This document shows, one piece after another, positions 8,949 through 18,028 of a stretch of 64,000 nt of DNA (positions are counted from its first letter, which is position 1; every line of letters starts with the position of its first letter). The stretch is from NCBI RefSeq assembly GCF_013003965.1, contig NZ_CP053069.1, positions 2,387,419-2,451,418 on the forward strand, read 5' to 3'. The stretch is from Usitatibacter rugosus. Lineage in GTDB: Bacteria; Pseudomonadota; Gammaproteobacteria; Burkholderiales; Usitatibacteraceae. The notes beneath the pieces are model-generated. The model was not told the origin of the DNA, searched no databases, and was given only the letters and a program-made list of their open reading frames with translations. The translations under genes and the position numbers were made by a program.

Positions 8949-11900
8949 GCCCGGTGAGGTCCGCCCCCGGCAGCGACGTGAACGCGGAAGTGAGCGCGCT
9001 GATCGATACGCTGCACCGCGCCGGGCAACGCCTGGAGGAGCTCACCGCCGGAGAGATCGACGCGGTGGCCGACCAGCATGGCATGGCCTACCTGCTGCCG
9101 CGCGCGCAGGAGCTGGTACGGCAGGGCGAGGCCGCCAAGAAGGCCGCAATCCTCAACGCGCTGCCCGCGCACATCGCCCTCATCGACATGCGGGGCGTCA
9201 TCGTGTCGGTGAACGATGCGTGGCACCGCTTCGCGGCCGCGAACGCCGTGCAGGGCGCGGGCCATGGCATCGGTGCCAACTACCTCGAGATCTGCGATCG
9301 TGCCGCCGGCCCCGGATCCGCGGGTGCCGTCGAAGCCGCGGTGGGAATCCGGTCCGTCCTCACGAGCGAGGCGCCGCGCTTCTCGATGGAATACGCCTGC
9401 GATTCCCCGGAGTTGCATCGCTGGTTCCTGATGACCGTGACACCGCTCGGCCATCCCCCGAGCGGCGCGGTCGTCATGCACCTCGACATCACCGAGAAGG
9501 AAGCAGCGGCCCAGGGACAACGCGACCTGCGCCAGCTGCTGGACAACATCGTGGAGAACATCCCGACCGCGGTGCAGGTGAAGTCCGTCCGCGACGACTT
9601 CCGCATCCGCATGTGGAACAAGGCGGCCGAGGCGATGTATGGCGTGCCCCGCGAGGAGGCGATCGGGCGCCACGTCCAGGACCTCTGGCCGAAGGCCGAC
9701 GCCGATCCGATGCACGCCTCGGACCTCGAGCTCGCCGCCACCGGGCGCATGCAGGAATACGTCGACCGGCGCGCCACGACCCGGGACCGGGGCGACATCC
9801 ATGTGCACATGCGCAAGGTGGCGCTGCGAAACGACGCCGGACAGGCGACGCACCTGCTCGTGATCACCGACGACATCACGATGCAGCTCGCCGACCGGGC
9901 ACGCCTGCGCGAAAGCGAGCGGCGCCTGACGGACATGCTCGAGCACGTGCGGCTGGTCGCGGTCATGCTCGACCGCGACGCGCGCGTCACGTACTGCAAC
10001 GAATTCTTCCTGAGCCTCACGGGCTGGAAGCGCGACGAGGTCATCGGGCAGGACTGGTTCGAGCGCTTCATGCCTCCCGAGCTGGGAGACATGAAGCCCA
10101 CGTTCCTCGACCTCCTCGACAACCTGCCCTCCGCCTGGCACGTCGAGAACGAGATCTACACGCGCATGGGCGAGCGCCGGCTGGTCCGCTGGAACAACTC
10201 GGTGCTTCGCTCGCCGGCGGGAGACGTGATCGGGGTGGCCAGCATCGGCGAGGACATCACCGAGCAGAAGGAGAACCAGGACTCGCGGCAACAGAGCGAC
10301 GAGCGCACGCGTTCGATCGTCGAGCTGGCCCTCGATGCCGTCGTCGTCATGGACTCGACGGGCTCGATCGTCGACTGGAACACGCAAGCCGAGAAGACCT
10401 TCGGCTGGACCCGGGACGAGGTCGCCGGCACTCCGCTCGCCGCCGTCATCATCCCGCCGCAGCATCGCGAGAGGCACGTGCTGGGCCTGGCGAGGTTCCT
10501 CGAGACCGGAACCGGCGCGATCATCAACCGGCGCGTCGAGCTGACCGCGATGCACCGCGACGGCCACGAGTTCCCGGTGGAGCTTGCGATCTCGCCGCTC
10601 AGGCTCGCCGGGAAATGGATCTTCAGCGCCTTCATTCGCGACCTCACCGACCGGAAGGATGCCGAGCGCAAGATCACGCGCCTGAACCGCGTCTACGCGG
10701 TGCTGAGCGGAATCAACACGCTCATCGTTCGCGTGCGCGACCATGAAGACCTTTTCCAGGACGCTTGCCGCATCGCGGTCGAGGACGGCAGCTTCGTCGG
10801 CGCGTGGATCGGGATGGTCGACCGCCCCGGGATGCGGATCGTGCGCGTGGCCTCGAGCGGCCTCGACGAGGCGTTCTTCGACATCATCGAGGACCGGCTC
10901 TCGCTCCTCGACGACTCGCCCGCGGGCCATGGTGCCCCCGCCGTCGCCGTCCGGGAGAAGCGCTCCGTCGTCGTGAACGACGTGGAGACCGTGCCGTACG
11001 TGCTGCACAAGAAGGCGCACGCCCAGCGAGGGATCCGCGCCGTGGTGAGCCTGCCGCTGATGATCGACGGAGATCCCGTCGGCGTGCTCAACCTCTACGC
11101 CGCCGACGCGAACGTCTTCGACGAGGCGGAGCTGCGGCTGCTCTCCGAGCTCACCGGCGACATCGCCTACGCGATCAACTACCTCGACAAGCGCGACCGC
11201 CTCGACTACCTCGCCTACTACGACGTGCTCACGGGGCTGGCCAACCGCACGCTGTTCCTCGAGCGCGTCAGCCAGTACATCCGGAGCGCGGCGACCGGCA
11301 AGCATGGGCTCGCCGTATTCCTGTTCGACCTCGAGCGCTTCAAGAGCATCAACGACAGCCTGGGGCAGCCGGCCGGCGACGAGCTCCTCCGCCAGGTGGC
11401 GCAGTGGATCACGCAGGATGCGCGCGACGCGAACCTGGCCGCGCGCCTCGGAGCCGACCATTTCGCGCTCGTGCTGCCCGAGATCAAGCCGGGCGGCAGC
11501 ATCGAGCGGCTGCTCGAGAAGGCGATCAAGGGGTTCGCCGAGCATCCCTTCAACCTGAATGGCGCCGTCTACCGGATTGCCGCGAAGGTGGGCGTGGCGC
11601 TCTATCCGGGCGACGGTGCCAACGCCGACGAGCTGCTGAAGCAGGCCGAAGCGGCGCTCAAGACGGCGAAGGCCTCCGGCGACCGCTACGCCTTCTACGC
11701 ACCCCGCATGACGGAGAGCTCGGCGGGCACGCTGACCCTCGAGAACCAGCTGCGCCAGGCCCTGGAGAAGGAGCAGTTCGTCCTGCACTTCCAGCCGAAG
11801 ATGAACCTCGCGAGCGGCGGGCTCACCGGCGCCGAAGCGCTGATCCGCTGGAACGATCCGGCCACCGGCCTCGTGCCCCCGGGCCGGTTCATCCCGATCC

Positions 11901-12493
11901 TGGAAGAGACGGGCCTCATCCACGAGGTGGGGCGCTGGGCGCTGCACAAGGCGATCGCGGAGTACCTGCACTGGCGCGCCGCGCGCCGCGCCGCGGTGCG
12001 GGTCTCGGTCAACGTCTCGCCGCGGCAGCTGCGCGACCGCGGCTTCGTCCGCGACATCCGCAACGCGATCGACGTCGATCCCCACGCGGCCGCCGGCCTC
12101 GAGCTGGAGATCACCGAGAGCCTGATCATGGAGGACGTGAAGAACAGCATCGCGAGCCTCCAGGCGATCCGCGAGATGGGGGTCACCATCGCCATCGACG
12201 ACTTCGGCACCGGCTTCTCGTCGTTGAGCTACCTCTCGAAGCTCCCGGTGGACACGCTCAAGATCGACCGCTCCTTCGTGGTCGACATGACGACCGGGCC
12301 GCAGGGGCTCTCGCTCGTGTCGACCATCATCACGCTCGCGCACTCGCTCAAGCTCTGCGTCGTCGCCGAAGGCGTGGAGACCGCGATGCAGTCGCGGCTG
12401 CTGCACGACCTGCGCTGCGACGAGATCCAGGGTTACCTGTACGGCAAGCCCGTGCCGAGCGCGGAGTTCGAAGCCCGCTACCTGCTGCCATGA
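8945..12493 (+). CDS. Multi-PAS/GAF protein with degenerate GGDEF and intact EAL domain
   Basis: This is a 1182-residue soluble protein. Four PAS domains occupy roughly residues 60-580 (recurring ITEKE, ITEQKE and LTDRKDAE linker ends). A GAF domain (about 590-745), a GGDEF domain (about 755-915) and an EAL domain (about 925-1175) follow. The GGDEF signature reads GADHF at 836-840, so cyclase activity is probably lost. The EAL motif (GAEALIRW) and DDFGTGFSSL are intact, so a c-di-GMP phosphodiesterase regulated by its N-terminal domains is most likely. The start overlaps the kaiB stop and the stop overlaps the next GGDEF-EAL gene (ATGA, 12490-12493). Linkage to kaiBC suggests it is their output enzyme; that is inference. 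Confidence 0.9.
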   Translation: MSPVRSAPGSDVNAEVSALIDTLHRAGQRLEELTAGEIDAVADQHGMAYLLPRAQELVRQGEAAKKAAILNALPAHIALIDMRGVIVSVNDAWHRFAAANAVQGAGHGIGANYLEICDRAAGPGSAGAVEAAVGIRSVLTSEAPRFSMEYACDSPELHRWFLMTVTPLGHPPSGAVVMHLDITEKEAAAQGQRDLRQLLDNIVENIPTAVQVKSVRDDFRIRMWNKAAEAMYGVPREEAIGRHVQDLWPKADADPMHASDLELAATGRMQEYVDRRATTRDRGDIHVHMRKVALRNDAGQATHLLVITDDITMQLADRARLRESERRLTDMLEHVRLVAVMLDRDARVTYCNEFFLSLTGWKRDEVIGQDWFERFMPPELGDMKPTFLDLLDNLPSAWHVENEIYTRMGERRLVRWNNSVLRSPAGDVIGVASIGEDITEQKENQDSRQQSDERTRSIVELALDAVVVMDSTGSIVDWNTQAEKTFGWTRDEVAGTPLAAVIIPPQHRERHVLGLARFLETGTGAIINRRVELTAMHRDGHEFPVELAISPLRLAGKWIFSAFIRDLTDRKDAERKITRLNRVYAVLSGINTLIVRVRDHEDLFQDACRIAVEDGSFVGAWIGMVDRPGMRIVRVASSGLDEAFFDIIEDRLSLLDDSPAGHGAPAVAVREKRSVVVNDVETVPYVLHKKAHAQRGIRAVVSLPLMIDGDPVGVLNLYAADANVFDEAELRLLSELTGDIAYAINYLDKRDRLDYLAYYDVLTGLANRTLFLERVSQYIRSAATGKHGLAVFLFDLERFKSINDSLGQPAGDELLRQVAQWITQDARDANLAARLGADHFALVLPEIKPGGSIERLLEKAIKGFAEHPFNLNGAVYRIAAKVGVALYPGDGANADELLKQAEAALKTAKASGDRYAFYAPRMTESSAGTLTLENQLRQALEKEQFVLHFQPKMNLASGGLTGAEALIRWNDPATGLVPPGRFIPILEETGLIHEVGRWALHKAIAEYLHWRAARRAAVRVSVNVSPRQLRDRGFVRDIRNAIDVDPHAAAGLELEITESLIMEDVKNSIASLQAIREMGVTIAIDDFGTGFSSLSYLSKLPVDTLKIDRSFVVDMTTGPQGLSLVSTIITLAHSLKLCVVAEGVETAMQSRLLHDLRCDEIQGYLYGKPVPSAEFEARYLLP

Positions 12494-14841
12494 TCCCCCT
12501 CCCCCCACCGCCCGTCGCCCACAAGCCGTGGATGAGTCGCGCCGCGACACCCCTGTTCATCTTCCCGGTGATCGCGGTGATTGCCCTGGCGATGATCTGG
12601 GGCGCGACCTACAAGCTGATCGGGATCGAGCGCGCCGCGGCCGAGCACGCGGTGGCGGTCTCGGGACGCGAGCTGGCCGAGACCTACGAAGCGCAGGTCG
12701 TGCGCGCGCTGCGCGAGATCGACCAGACGCTGAAGCTCGTGAAGTACGCGTACGAACGGGGAAGGCGCTTCGAGGTGCTGCAGGAGCTGAAGGCGAGTGC
12801 GCTGCTGCCGCCGGAACTGCTCTTCGGCATCAGCATCGCCGATCGCGACGGCAACATCGTGGCCGGCACGCGCCCTCCGGCGCAGCACAACGTGGCGAGC
12901 GAGGACTACTTCCGGGTGCCTCGGGGCGTCGATACGGTCTTCATCGGCCAGCCGCCGCGGCTGGTCGATGACGCAAAGGGCAAGCTGCAGTTCAGCCGCA
13001 GGCTGAGCGCGCCCGACGGGTCCTTCGCGGGCGTCGTGATCATCTCGGTGGATATCGCCTACTTCGTGAGCGGCTACGACGCGGCGAAGCTCGGCGCCCA
13101 CGGGATGCTCGGCATCGTCGGGACGGACGGCGTGTTCCGCGCGCGGCGCAGCGGCGACAAGGTCAACGCCGGCGACACGGTGGGCAAGGCGACGATCGTA
13201 TCCGACGCGGACGACGAACCGGCGGAAGCCCGGCTCGTCACCAACCCCTGGGACGGCGTGCAGCGCTATACCAGCGCGCGCCAGCTCTTCGAGTTCCCGC
13301 TCGCGGTCATCGTCGGCCTCTCCGCCGACGAGCAGCTCGCGCCGGCGCGCGCCGCGGTGCGGCTCCACGCGCTGCAGGCCGGGACCGCGAGCGTGGTCCT
13401 GCTGGTGGTCATCTTCGCGCTGTGGCGCATGAGCCGGCAGCTCGCCCGCGCCCGCAAGCGCGCCGCGGAGGAACAGGTAGCGCACGCCGCACGCGTGGAA
13501 TACCTCGCCTACCACGATGGCCTCACGGCGCTGCCCAACCGCACCCTGTTCAGCAAGCTCCTCGGCCAGAGCATCAGCCAGGCGCGCCGCTACCGCCGGC
13601 AGCTCGCCGTGATATTCCTCGACCTGGACGGCTTCAAGGCCGTCAACGACACGCTCGGCCACGAGGGCGGCGACGCGCTGCTGAAGCAGGTCGCGGTGCG
13701 GCTGCGCGAATGCCTGCGCGACAGCGACACGGTGGCCCGTCTCGGCGGCGACGAGTTCGTGGCGCTCCTGCCGGAGCTCACCCAGGACAAGTACGCCGCG
13801 ATCGTCGCGCAGAAGATCCTCGCCGCCATCGCCCGGCCTTTCATGCTGGACGGGCAGGAGGTGCGGGTGAGCGCCAGTATCGGCATCAGCGTGTACCCGG
13901 AAGACGGCACCGACGAGCAGGCGCTCGGCAAGAATGCCGACACCGCGATGTACAAGGCGAAGCAGGAAGGCAAGAACAACTTCCAGTTCTACTCCGAGAC
14001 GCTGAACGCGAGCTCGGCGGAGCGCCTGTCGCTCGAGAAGGCCCTGCGGCACGGGCTGGAGCGCGGCGAGTTCGAGCTGCACTACCAGGCGAAGCGCGAC
14101 GTGCAGAGCGGCACGATCACCGGCGTGGAGGCGCTGCTGCGCTGGCGCCCGGACGGAGGCGACATCGTCGAGCCGGGGCGCTTCCTCCCGTTCGCCGAGG
14201 AAACCGGCCTCATCGTGCCCATCGGTCGCTGGGTGTTGATGACCGCATGCCGCCAGAACGCCGCATGGCACGCGCTGGGCCTGCCGCGGCTCACGCTGTC
14301 GGTGAACCTCTCGGCGCGCCAGTTCAACGATCCGGAGCTGCTGGGCCACATCGGCGCGGCCCTCGCGGAGTCCGGCATGGAGGCGGGCCTCCTCGAGCTG
14401 GAGATCACCGAAGCCCTGCTGATCGGCAACGTCGAGCGTGCGCTGAAGATCTTGGACGGGTTGAAGGACATCGGAGTGCGCATCGCGATCGACGACTTCG
14501 GCGCCGGCTACGCGTCGCTTTCGTTGCTGAAGCGATTCCCGCTCAACACGATCAAGATCGACCGTTCCTTCATCCGCGACCTCACCAGCGGGCGGGAGGA
14601 CAAGGCGATCACGCGGGCCATCATCGCGATGGGCAGGACGTTGAGCCTCACGGTCGTGGCGCAGGGCGTGGAGACGAAGGAGCAGGCCGACTACCTGCGC
14701 GAGAACGCCTGCGACGAATTCCAGGGCTACTACCTGAACGTGCCGATGGCGCCCGCGGACATCGCGGAGCTACTTCGCGCCCAGGGGAAGCTCCCGCATC
14801 GCCACGACTTGCACGGTGGCATCGAGCTCGCTGCGATCTAG
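12490..14841 (+). CDS. Membrane-bound dCache-GGDEF-EAL protein
   Basis: A 783-residue inner-membrane protein. A first transmembrane helix (about 20-40) and a periplasmic double-Cache sensor (about 50-285, with GVDTVFIGQPP and VVIISVDIAYFV) are followed by a second helix (about 300-320). A GGDEF domain with GGDEF at 419-423 and an EAL domain (GVEALLRW, DDFGAGYASL) come next. Both catalytic motifs appear intact. The chosen ATG forms an ATGA overlap with the preceding gene; the open frame extends further upstream but only as a shadow of that gene. The 3' 72 bp overlap, on the opposite strand, the 3' end of a PstS-like gene. It probably senses a small periplasmic ligand. Confidence 0.92.
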   Translation: MIPLPPPPVAHKPWMSRAATPLFIFPVIAVIALAMIWGATYKLIGIERAAAEHAVAVSGRELAETYEAQVVRALREIDQTLKLVKYAYERGRRFEVLQELKASALLPPELLFGISIADRDGNIVAGTRPPAQHNVASEDYFRVPRGVDTVFIGQPPRLVDDAKGKLQFSRRLSAPDGSFAGVVIISVDIAYFVSGYDAAKLGAHGMLGIVGTDGVFRARRSGDKVNAGDTVGKATIVSDADDEPAEARLVTNPWDGVQRYTSARQLFEFPLAVIVGLSADEQLAPARAAVRLHALQAGTASVVLLVVIFALWRMSRQLARARKRAAEEQVAHAARVEYLAYHDGLTALPNRTLFSKLLGQSISQARRYRRQLAVIFLDLDGFKAVNDTLGHEGGDALLKQVAVRLRECLRDSDTVARLGGDEFVALLPELTQDKYAAIVAQKILAAIARPFMLDGQEVRVSASIGISVYPEDGTDEQALGKNADTAMYKAKQEGKNNFQFYSETLNASSAERLSLEKALRHGLERGEFELHYQAKRDVQSGTITGVEALLRWRPDGGDIVEPGRFLPFAEETGLIVPIGRWVLMTACRQNAAWHALGLPRLTLSVNLSARQFNDPELLGHIGAALAESGMEAGLLELEITEALLIGNVERALKILDGLKDIGVRIAIDDFGAGYASLSLLKRFPLNTIKIDRSFIRDLTSGREDKAITRAIIAMGRTLSLTVVAQGVETKEQADYLRENACDEFQGYYLNVPMAPADIAELLRAQGKLPHRHDLHGGIELAAI

Positions 14842-15246
14842 GTAGCCGATGGCCCCCGGCGTCGCGGCGAGGCGGCGCTTCAACTCCGCGCCGGTCGCGA
14901 CCTCGCGCGGCGGCTGCCCACGGCCGGTGAAGATCATCCGCGACCAATGCGCGGTGACCTGCGCCGGGGACTTGCCGGCGAGGTGCGAGTAGAACTCGTC
15001 GCGGGCGGTCGAGCCTTCCGCGAGGTCGATCGGCACGGCCAGGGTCCCGTCGGGATAGCGGCTGGCCTTGCCGAGGAAGATGTCCACGACCTGGTTCCTG
15101 CTCAACGGCGCCAGCGGGGCCTTTGCGGAAACCACGGCAACGACCTCGGCGGACGCGCTTCCGCAAAGGCACAGGGCGAGGGCCGCGATCGCGGATCCGA
15201 GGCGGTGCATGAAGTGCGAGCGGCGCATGAGACCGGCGCCGCGCAT
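14770..15246 (-). CDS. Small PstS-like periplasmic substrate-binding protein
   Basis: The 158-residue product has a signal peptide (HRLGSAIAALALCLCGSASA) and a short domain resembling the N-terminal half of phosphate-binding PstS proteins. That domain includes LSRNQVVDIFLGK, the anion-binding-like EGSTARDEFY, and GAIGYLDRSE. It is much shorter than classical PstS. The start at 15246 overlaps the stop of the upstream outer-membrane gene (TGATG); a downstream ATG at 15228 is also possible. Such small proteins are often paired with a porin and a Cache-GGDEF protein, and here the c-di-GMP gene converges with it. Its ligand is unproven. Confidence 0.75.
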   Translation of the reverse strand: MRGAGLMRRSHFMHRLGSAIAALALCLCGSASAEVVAVVSAKAPLAPLSRNQVVDIFLGKASRYPDGTLAVPIDLAEGSTARDEFYSHLAGKSPAQVTAHWSRMIFTGRGQPPREVATGAELKRRLAATPGAIGYLDRSELDATVQVVAMRELPLGAK

Positions 15247-16502
15247 CAGAAGACGAAGTCCAGGGATGCGCTGAACAGGTCGATCTTCCCGCCCAGCCGG
15301 TAGCCGGGCTGGATGTTGCTCACGAGTCCGGTCGACCCCGAAGCGATCGACGTGCGGTCGAACTGGAGCTTCAGCGCCATGTTTCTCCGGAAATCCCAGC
15401 GCACGCCTACCGAGGCGGTGTCCTGCGCGATCCGGCCGGCCAGCGTGGCGTTGAGCGCTGCATTGAGACCGGCCGCGGCGCCGGCGATCTCGGGCGGCAA
15501 CCCTTCGAGCGGGAGCCCGGGGTCGGAGAGATTGTTCGCAGTCGTCCGGGCGTACGTGGCAAAAGGCGTGAAGTTGCCGATGCGGTAACCGCCGCTCAGG
15601 TACCAACCCGACTTCCCGCCGAGGAATCGATTGGCGCTGTTCAGGCGCGACCATTCGCCCGTCACGAACCACTTGCCCGGATCGTAGGTCGCACCCACGC
15701 CGGCGAACGTCACGAGCGTGTCGTCGATGGTGTACTTGCTCGCGATCGCCTCGCCCTCGGGGCCGAACTGCCGGAACGCGTCGAAGAGCGGGTTCAATGC
15801 GTCGATCGTGATGCGCGCCCGGCCCACATTCACGCGCGCGGAGAAGAATCCGAGCTCGAAGGCATCGATCAGCGTCACGTTCCCGCGTGCCTTCGACTTC
15901 GTCGAGCCTCCGCCGTCGCCCGGATAGAGCGAATCCGTTCGCCCGACCGTCGCCTGGAGCCGGTGGGAGGCGGTGCCGGCGGGAATGTAGAAGGTCGCGT
16001 CGGCGCCGTCGAAAGACGAGAGGGGAACGAGGCTGTAGACCTCGACGGGCGGACGCACCCAGGGGTTCGCGTACCCGACCTTGCGCGTTTCCGTGAGCAT
16101 CAGGGACGGGAGCACCATGCGCCCGACACGCACCGTGATGTCCGGAGTCACCTTGTAGATCACGTTCGCCCATTCGACGTGGGGCCGGTAGCTCCCGTCG
16201 TAGTTCTGCTCCGAAATCACCTGCAGGATGGCGGACAGCCGAGGCGTGGGGTTCGCGCTCACCTGGCCCGCGATCAGGCTGTCGACACCCGGGTGCCAGG
16301 AGCGGGAGAAGCCTGCACCGTCCGGCTTGGACTGCGTCCCGGTGAAATCCGCCTGGTCCTCGCTCGAATGCACGACGCCCAGCGTGCCGAAGCCGCTGAA
16401 GGAGAACATCGGCACCTCGGGGTCGGCCGCGTGCGCATGGCACGCGTGCAGCGCAAGCACGAGCAGCGCGAGGGATCGACGTCGGGACGACGTGGGCATC
16501 AT
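15246..16502 (-). CDS. Porin-like outer-membrane beta-barrel protein
   Basis: A 418-residue protein with a signal peptide (RRRSLALLVLALHACHAHA) followed by alternating beta strands and a C-terminal Phe (SASLDFVF) typical of barrel insertion. Two adjacent ATGs at 16502 and 16499 are possible starts; the longer reading in the same frame has no supporting signal. The pattern (FSGFGTLGVVHSS, VGVRWDFRRNMALKLQFDR) matches large uncharacterised proteobacterial porin-like proteins. It is translationally coupled to the downstream PstS-like protein, so the two may work together in uptake or sensing. Substrate unknown. Confidence 0.75.
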   Translation of the reverse strand: MMPTSSRRRSLALLVLALHACHAHAADPEVPMFSFSGFGTLGVVHSSEDQADFTGTQSKPDGAGFSRSWHPGVDSLIAGQVSANPTPRLSAILQVISEQNYDGSYRPHVEWANVIYKVTPDITVRVGRMVLPSLMLTETRKVGYANPWVRPPVEVYSLVPLSSFDGADATFYIPAGTASHRLQATVGRTDSLYPGDGGGSTKSKARGNVTLIDAFELGFFSARVNVGRARITIDALNPLFDAFRQFGPEGEAIASKYTIDDTLVTFAGVGATYDPGKWFVTGEWSRLNSANRFLGGKSGWYLSGGYRIGNFTPFATYARTTANNLSDPGLPLEGLPPEIAGAAAGLNAALNATLAGRIAQDTASVGVRWDFRRNMALKLQFDRTSIASGSTGLVSNIQPGYRLGGKIDLFSASLDFVF

Positions 16503-16561
16503 GGCCAGTGCAGTATCCCGGCCTGGCGGCCGGGCATCTGTACGACACCGCACACAGGAAG

Positions 16562-17269
16562 CTATCTCGTGGCGCGGAGCGTGACGACCAGCACGTCGCG
16601 AAACGCAGCGCGCGCCGGATCCTCCGGATGCACCGCGGTGACACCATGCATCACGCGGTTGTCGTCCACGAGCGCGGAGTCGAACGGCGCGGCGAGCGTG
16701 AAGCTGCCGAGCGTCGTGCCGTCCGGCAGGTGGACCGTCGTGGTGCCGCTCGCGATATTCGCGCGGCCCACGAGCATCACCAGCACGTAGTCCACGCCGT
16801 CGCGATGGATGCCTTCGGGCGTCGGAAGCCCCTCGGCATCCGCCCTCGCCTCGATGCGGAACTGGTGGCACTCGATGTGCCACGCCGTATCCGGCCGCAG
16901 CGCGCCGAAGAAATCGAGGCAGAACGACAACACGCCCCGGAAAGTCGGACCTTCGAGGATGTGTTGGTGGATCGGCTCGAACCAGCGCTCGATCCCGCCG
17001 ACCAGCTTGTTGTACTCGAGTCCCTGGTAATGCGGCTGGTGCGGCTCGCGCCGCGCGGCCGTGTCCCCTGCCCGTGCCGAGAGCGTCGCATGACGCCGCC
17101 GGCGATACCGGTGGCCGTCCGGAAGGTGCGTATCGAGATCGAGGTCAGCCCAACTCGCGGCGAACGCCTCCCAGTCCGAAGGGGCGAGCGGCAGGAGCGC
17201 GCGCAAATCGGTACCGGGAACGAACGCGAATCCGTCATCGCGCACCTGTTCGCGGAGGTCTCGCGCCAC
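16562..17269 (-). CDS. 2OG-Fe(II) dioxygenase family protein
   Basis: This 235-residue protein matches the 2OG-Fe dioxygenase group that includes amino-acid hydroxylases such as isoleucine 4-hydroxylase. The iron ligands fit the HRD motif in GIHRDGVDYV and a distal His in DDNRVMHGVTAV, with an Arg nearby in FRDVLVVTLR. No signal peptide is present, so it is cytoplasmic. The carbonic anhydrase gene ends 7 bp upstream of its start, so they may be co-transcribed. The substrate cannot be told from sequence; a free amino acid is a reasonable guess. Confidence 0.72.
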   Translation of the reverse strand: MARDLREQVRDDGFAFVPGTDLRALLPLAPSDWEAFAASWADLDLDTHLPDGHRYRRRRHATLSARAGDTAARREPHQPHYQGLEYNKLVGGIERWFEPIHQHILEGPTFRGVLSFCLDFFGALRPDTAWHIECHQFRIEARADAEGLPTPEGIHRDGVDYVLVMLVGRANIASGTTTVHLPDGTTLGSFTLAAPFDSALVDDNRVMHGVTAVHPEDPARAAFRDVLVVTLRATR

Positions 17270-17276
17270 GGTGTCC

Positions 17277-17927
17277 CTAGTAGAGCGCGATGAGCGCTTC
17301 CTGGTAGGCCTGCGTCATTTCCTCGGGCGACGAGATGGTGGTCCCCATGTCGCGCACGAGGCCGTCTTTAAGTCCGTAGACCCATCCGTGCACTGAAAGC
17401 GGCTGTTGCCGTTCCCACGCATCGCGCACGATCGTCGTCTGGCAGACGTTGGCCACCTGCTCGATCACGTTCAGCTCGCAGAGCAGGTCGATGCGTTGGG
17501 CGAGAGGCTGGTCGCGCACTCGTGCGAGCCGTGCCTCGTGCTTGGCGATCACGTCCTGCAGGTGGCGAAGCCAGTTGTCGGCCAGGCCCACGCGCAGGTT
17601 CTGGATCGCCGCCGCGACACCGCTGCAGCCATAGTGGCCGACGACGATGATGTGCTCGATCTTCAGGATATCGACAGCGAACTGCATCACCGACAGGCAG
17701 TTGAGGTCGCTGTGGACGACGACGTTGGCGATGTTGCGATGGACGAAGAGCTCGCCGGGGGCGAGGTCCACGATCTCATTGGCGGGAACGCGGCTGTCGG
17801 CGCACCCGATCCAGAGGTAGCGCGGGCGTTGCTGCTCGGACAGGCGACGGAAGAAGCCGGGGTCCTCGCGATGGATCCGCTCCGACCAGGCGCGGTTGTT
17901 GTCGAACAGCCTCGTGAGCTTCGGCAT
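17277..17927 (-). CDS. can: Beta-class carbonic anhydrase
   Basis: The 216-residue enzyme interconverts CO2 and bicarbonate in the cytoplasm. Zinc ligands are seen in CADSRVPAN (Cys, with the Asp-Arg dyad) and in GHYGCSGV (His and Cys). The length and the C-terminal KDGLVRDMG match the Can/CynT2 type of proteobacteria. The ATG at 17927 is chosen; a TTG nine bases further upstream is possible. It lies upstream of the dioxygenase gene on the same strand. The role is housekeeping bicarbonate supply. Confidence 0.94.
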   Translation of the reverse strand: MPKLTRLFDNNRAWSERIHREDPGFFRRLSEQQRPRYLWIGCADSRVPANEIVDLAPGELFVHRNIANVVVHSDLNCLSVMQFAVDILKIEHIIVVGHYGCSGVAAAIQNLRVGLADNWLRHLQDVIAKHEARLARVRDQPLAQRIDLLCELNVIEQVANVCQTTIVRDAWERQQPLSVHGWVYGLKDGLVRDMGTTISSPEEMTQAYQEALIALY

Positions 17928-18028
17928 AGAGGCCAATTCTACCCGGTCCCGCCGGGGGACCGCCCCGCCTCACATGCTGGCCGTGCGCCAGTGAGGCAGG
18001 GGGCTTGCCGTAATGACTTGCCGCGATG

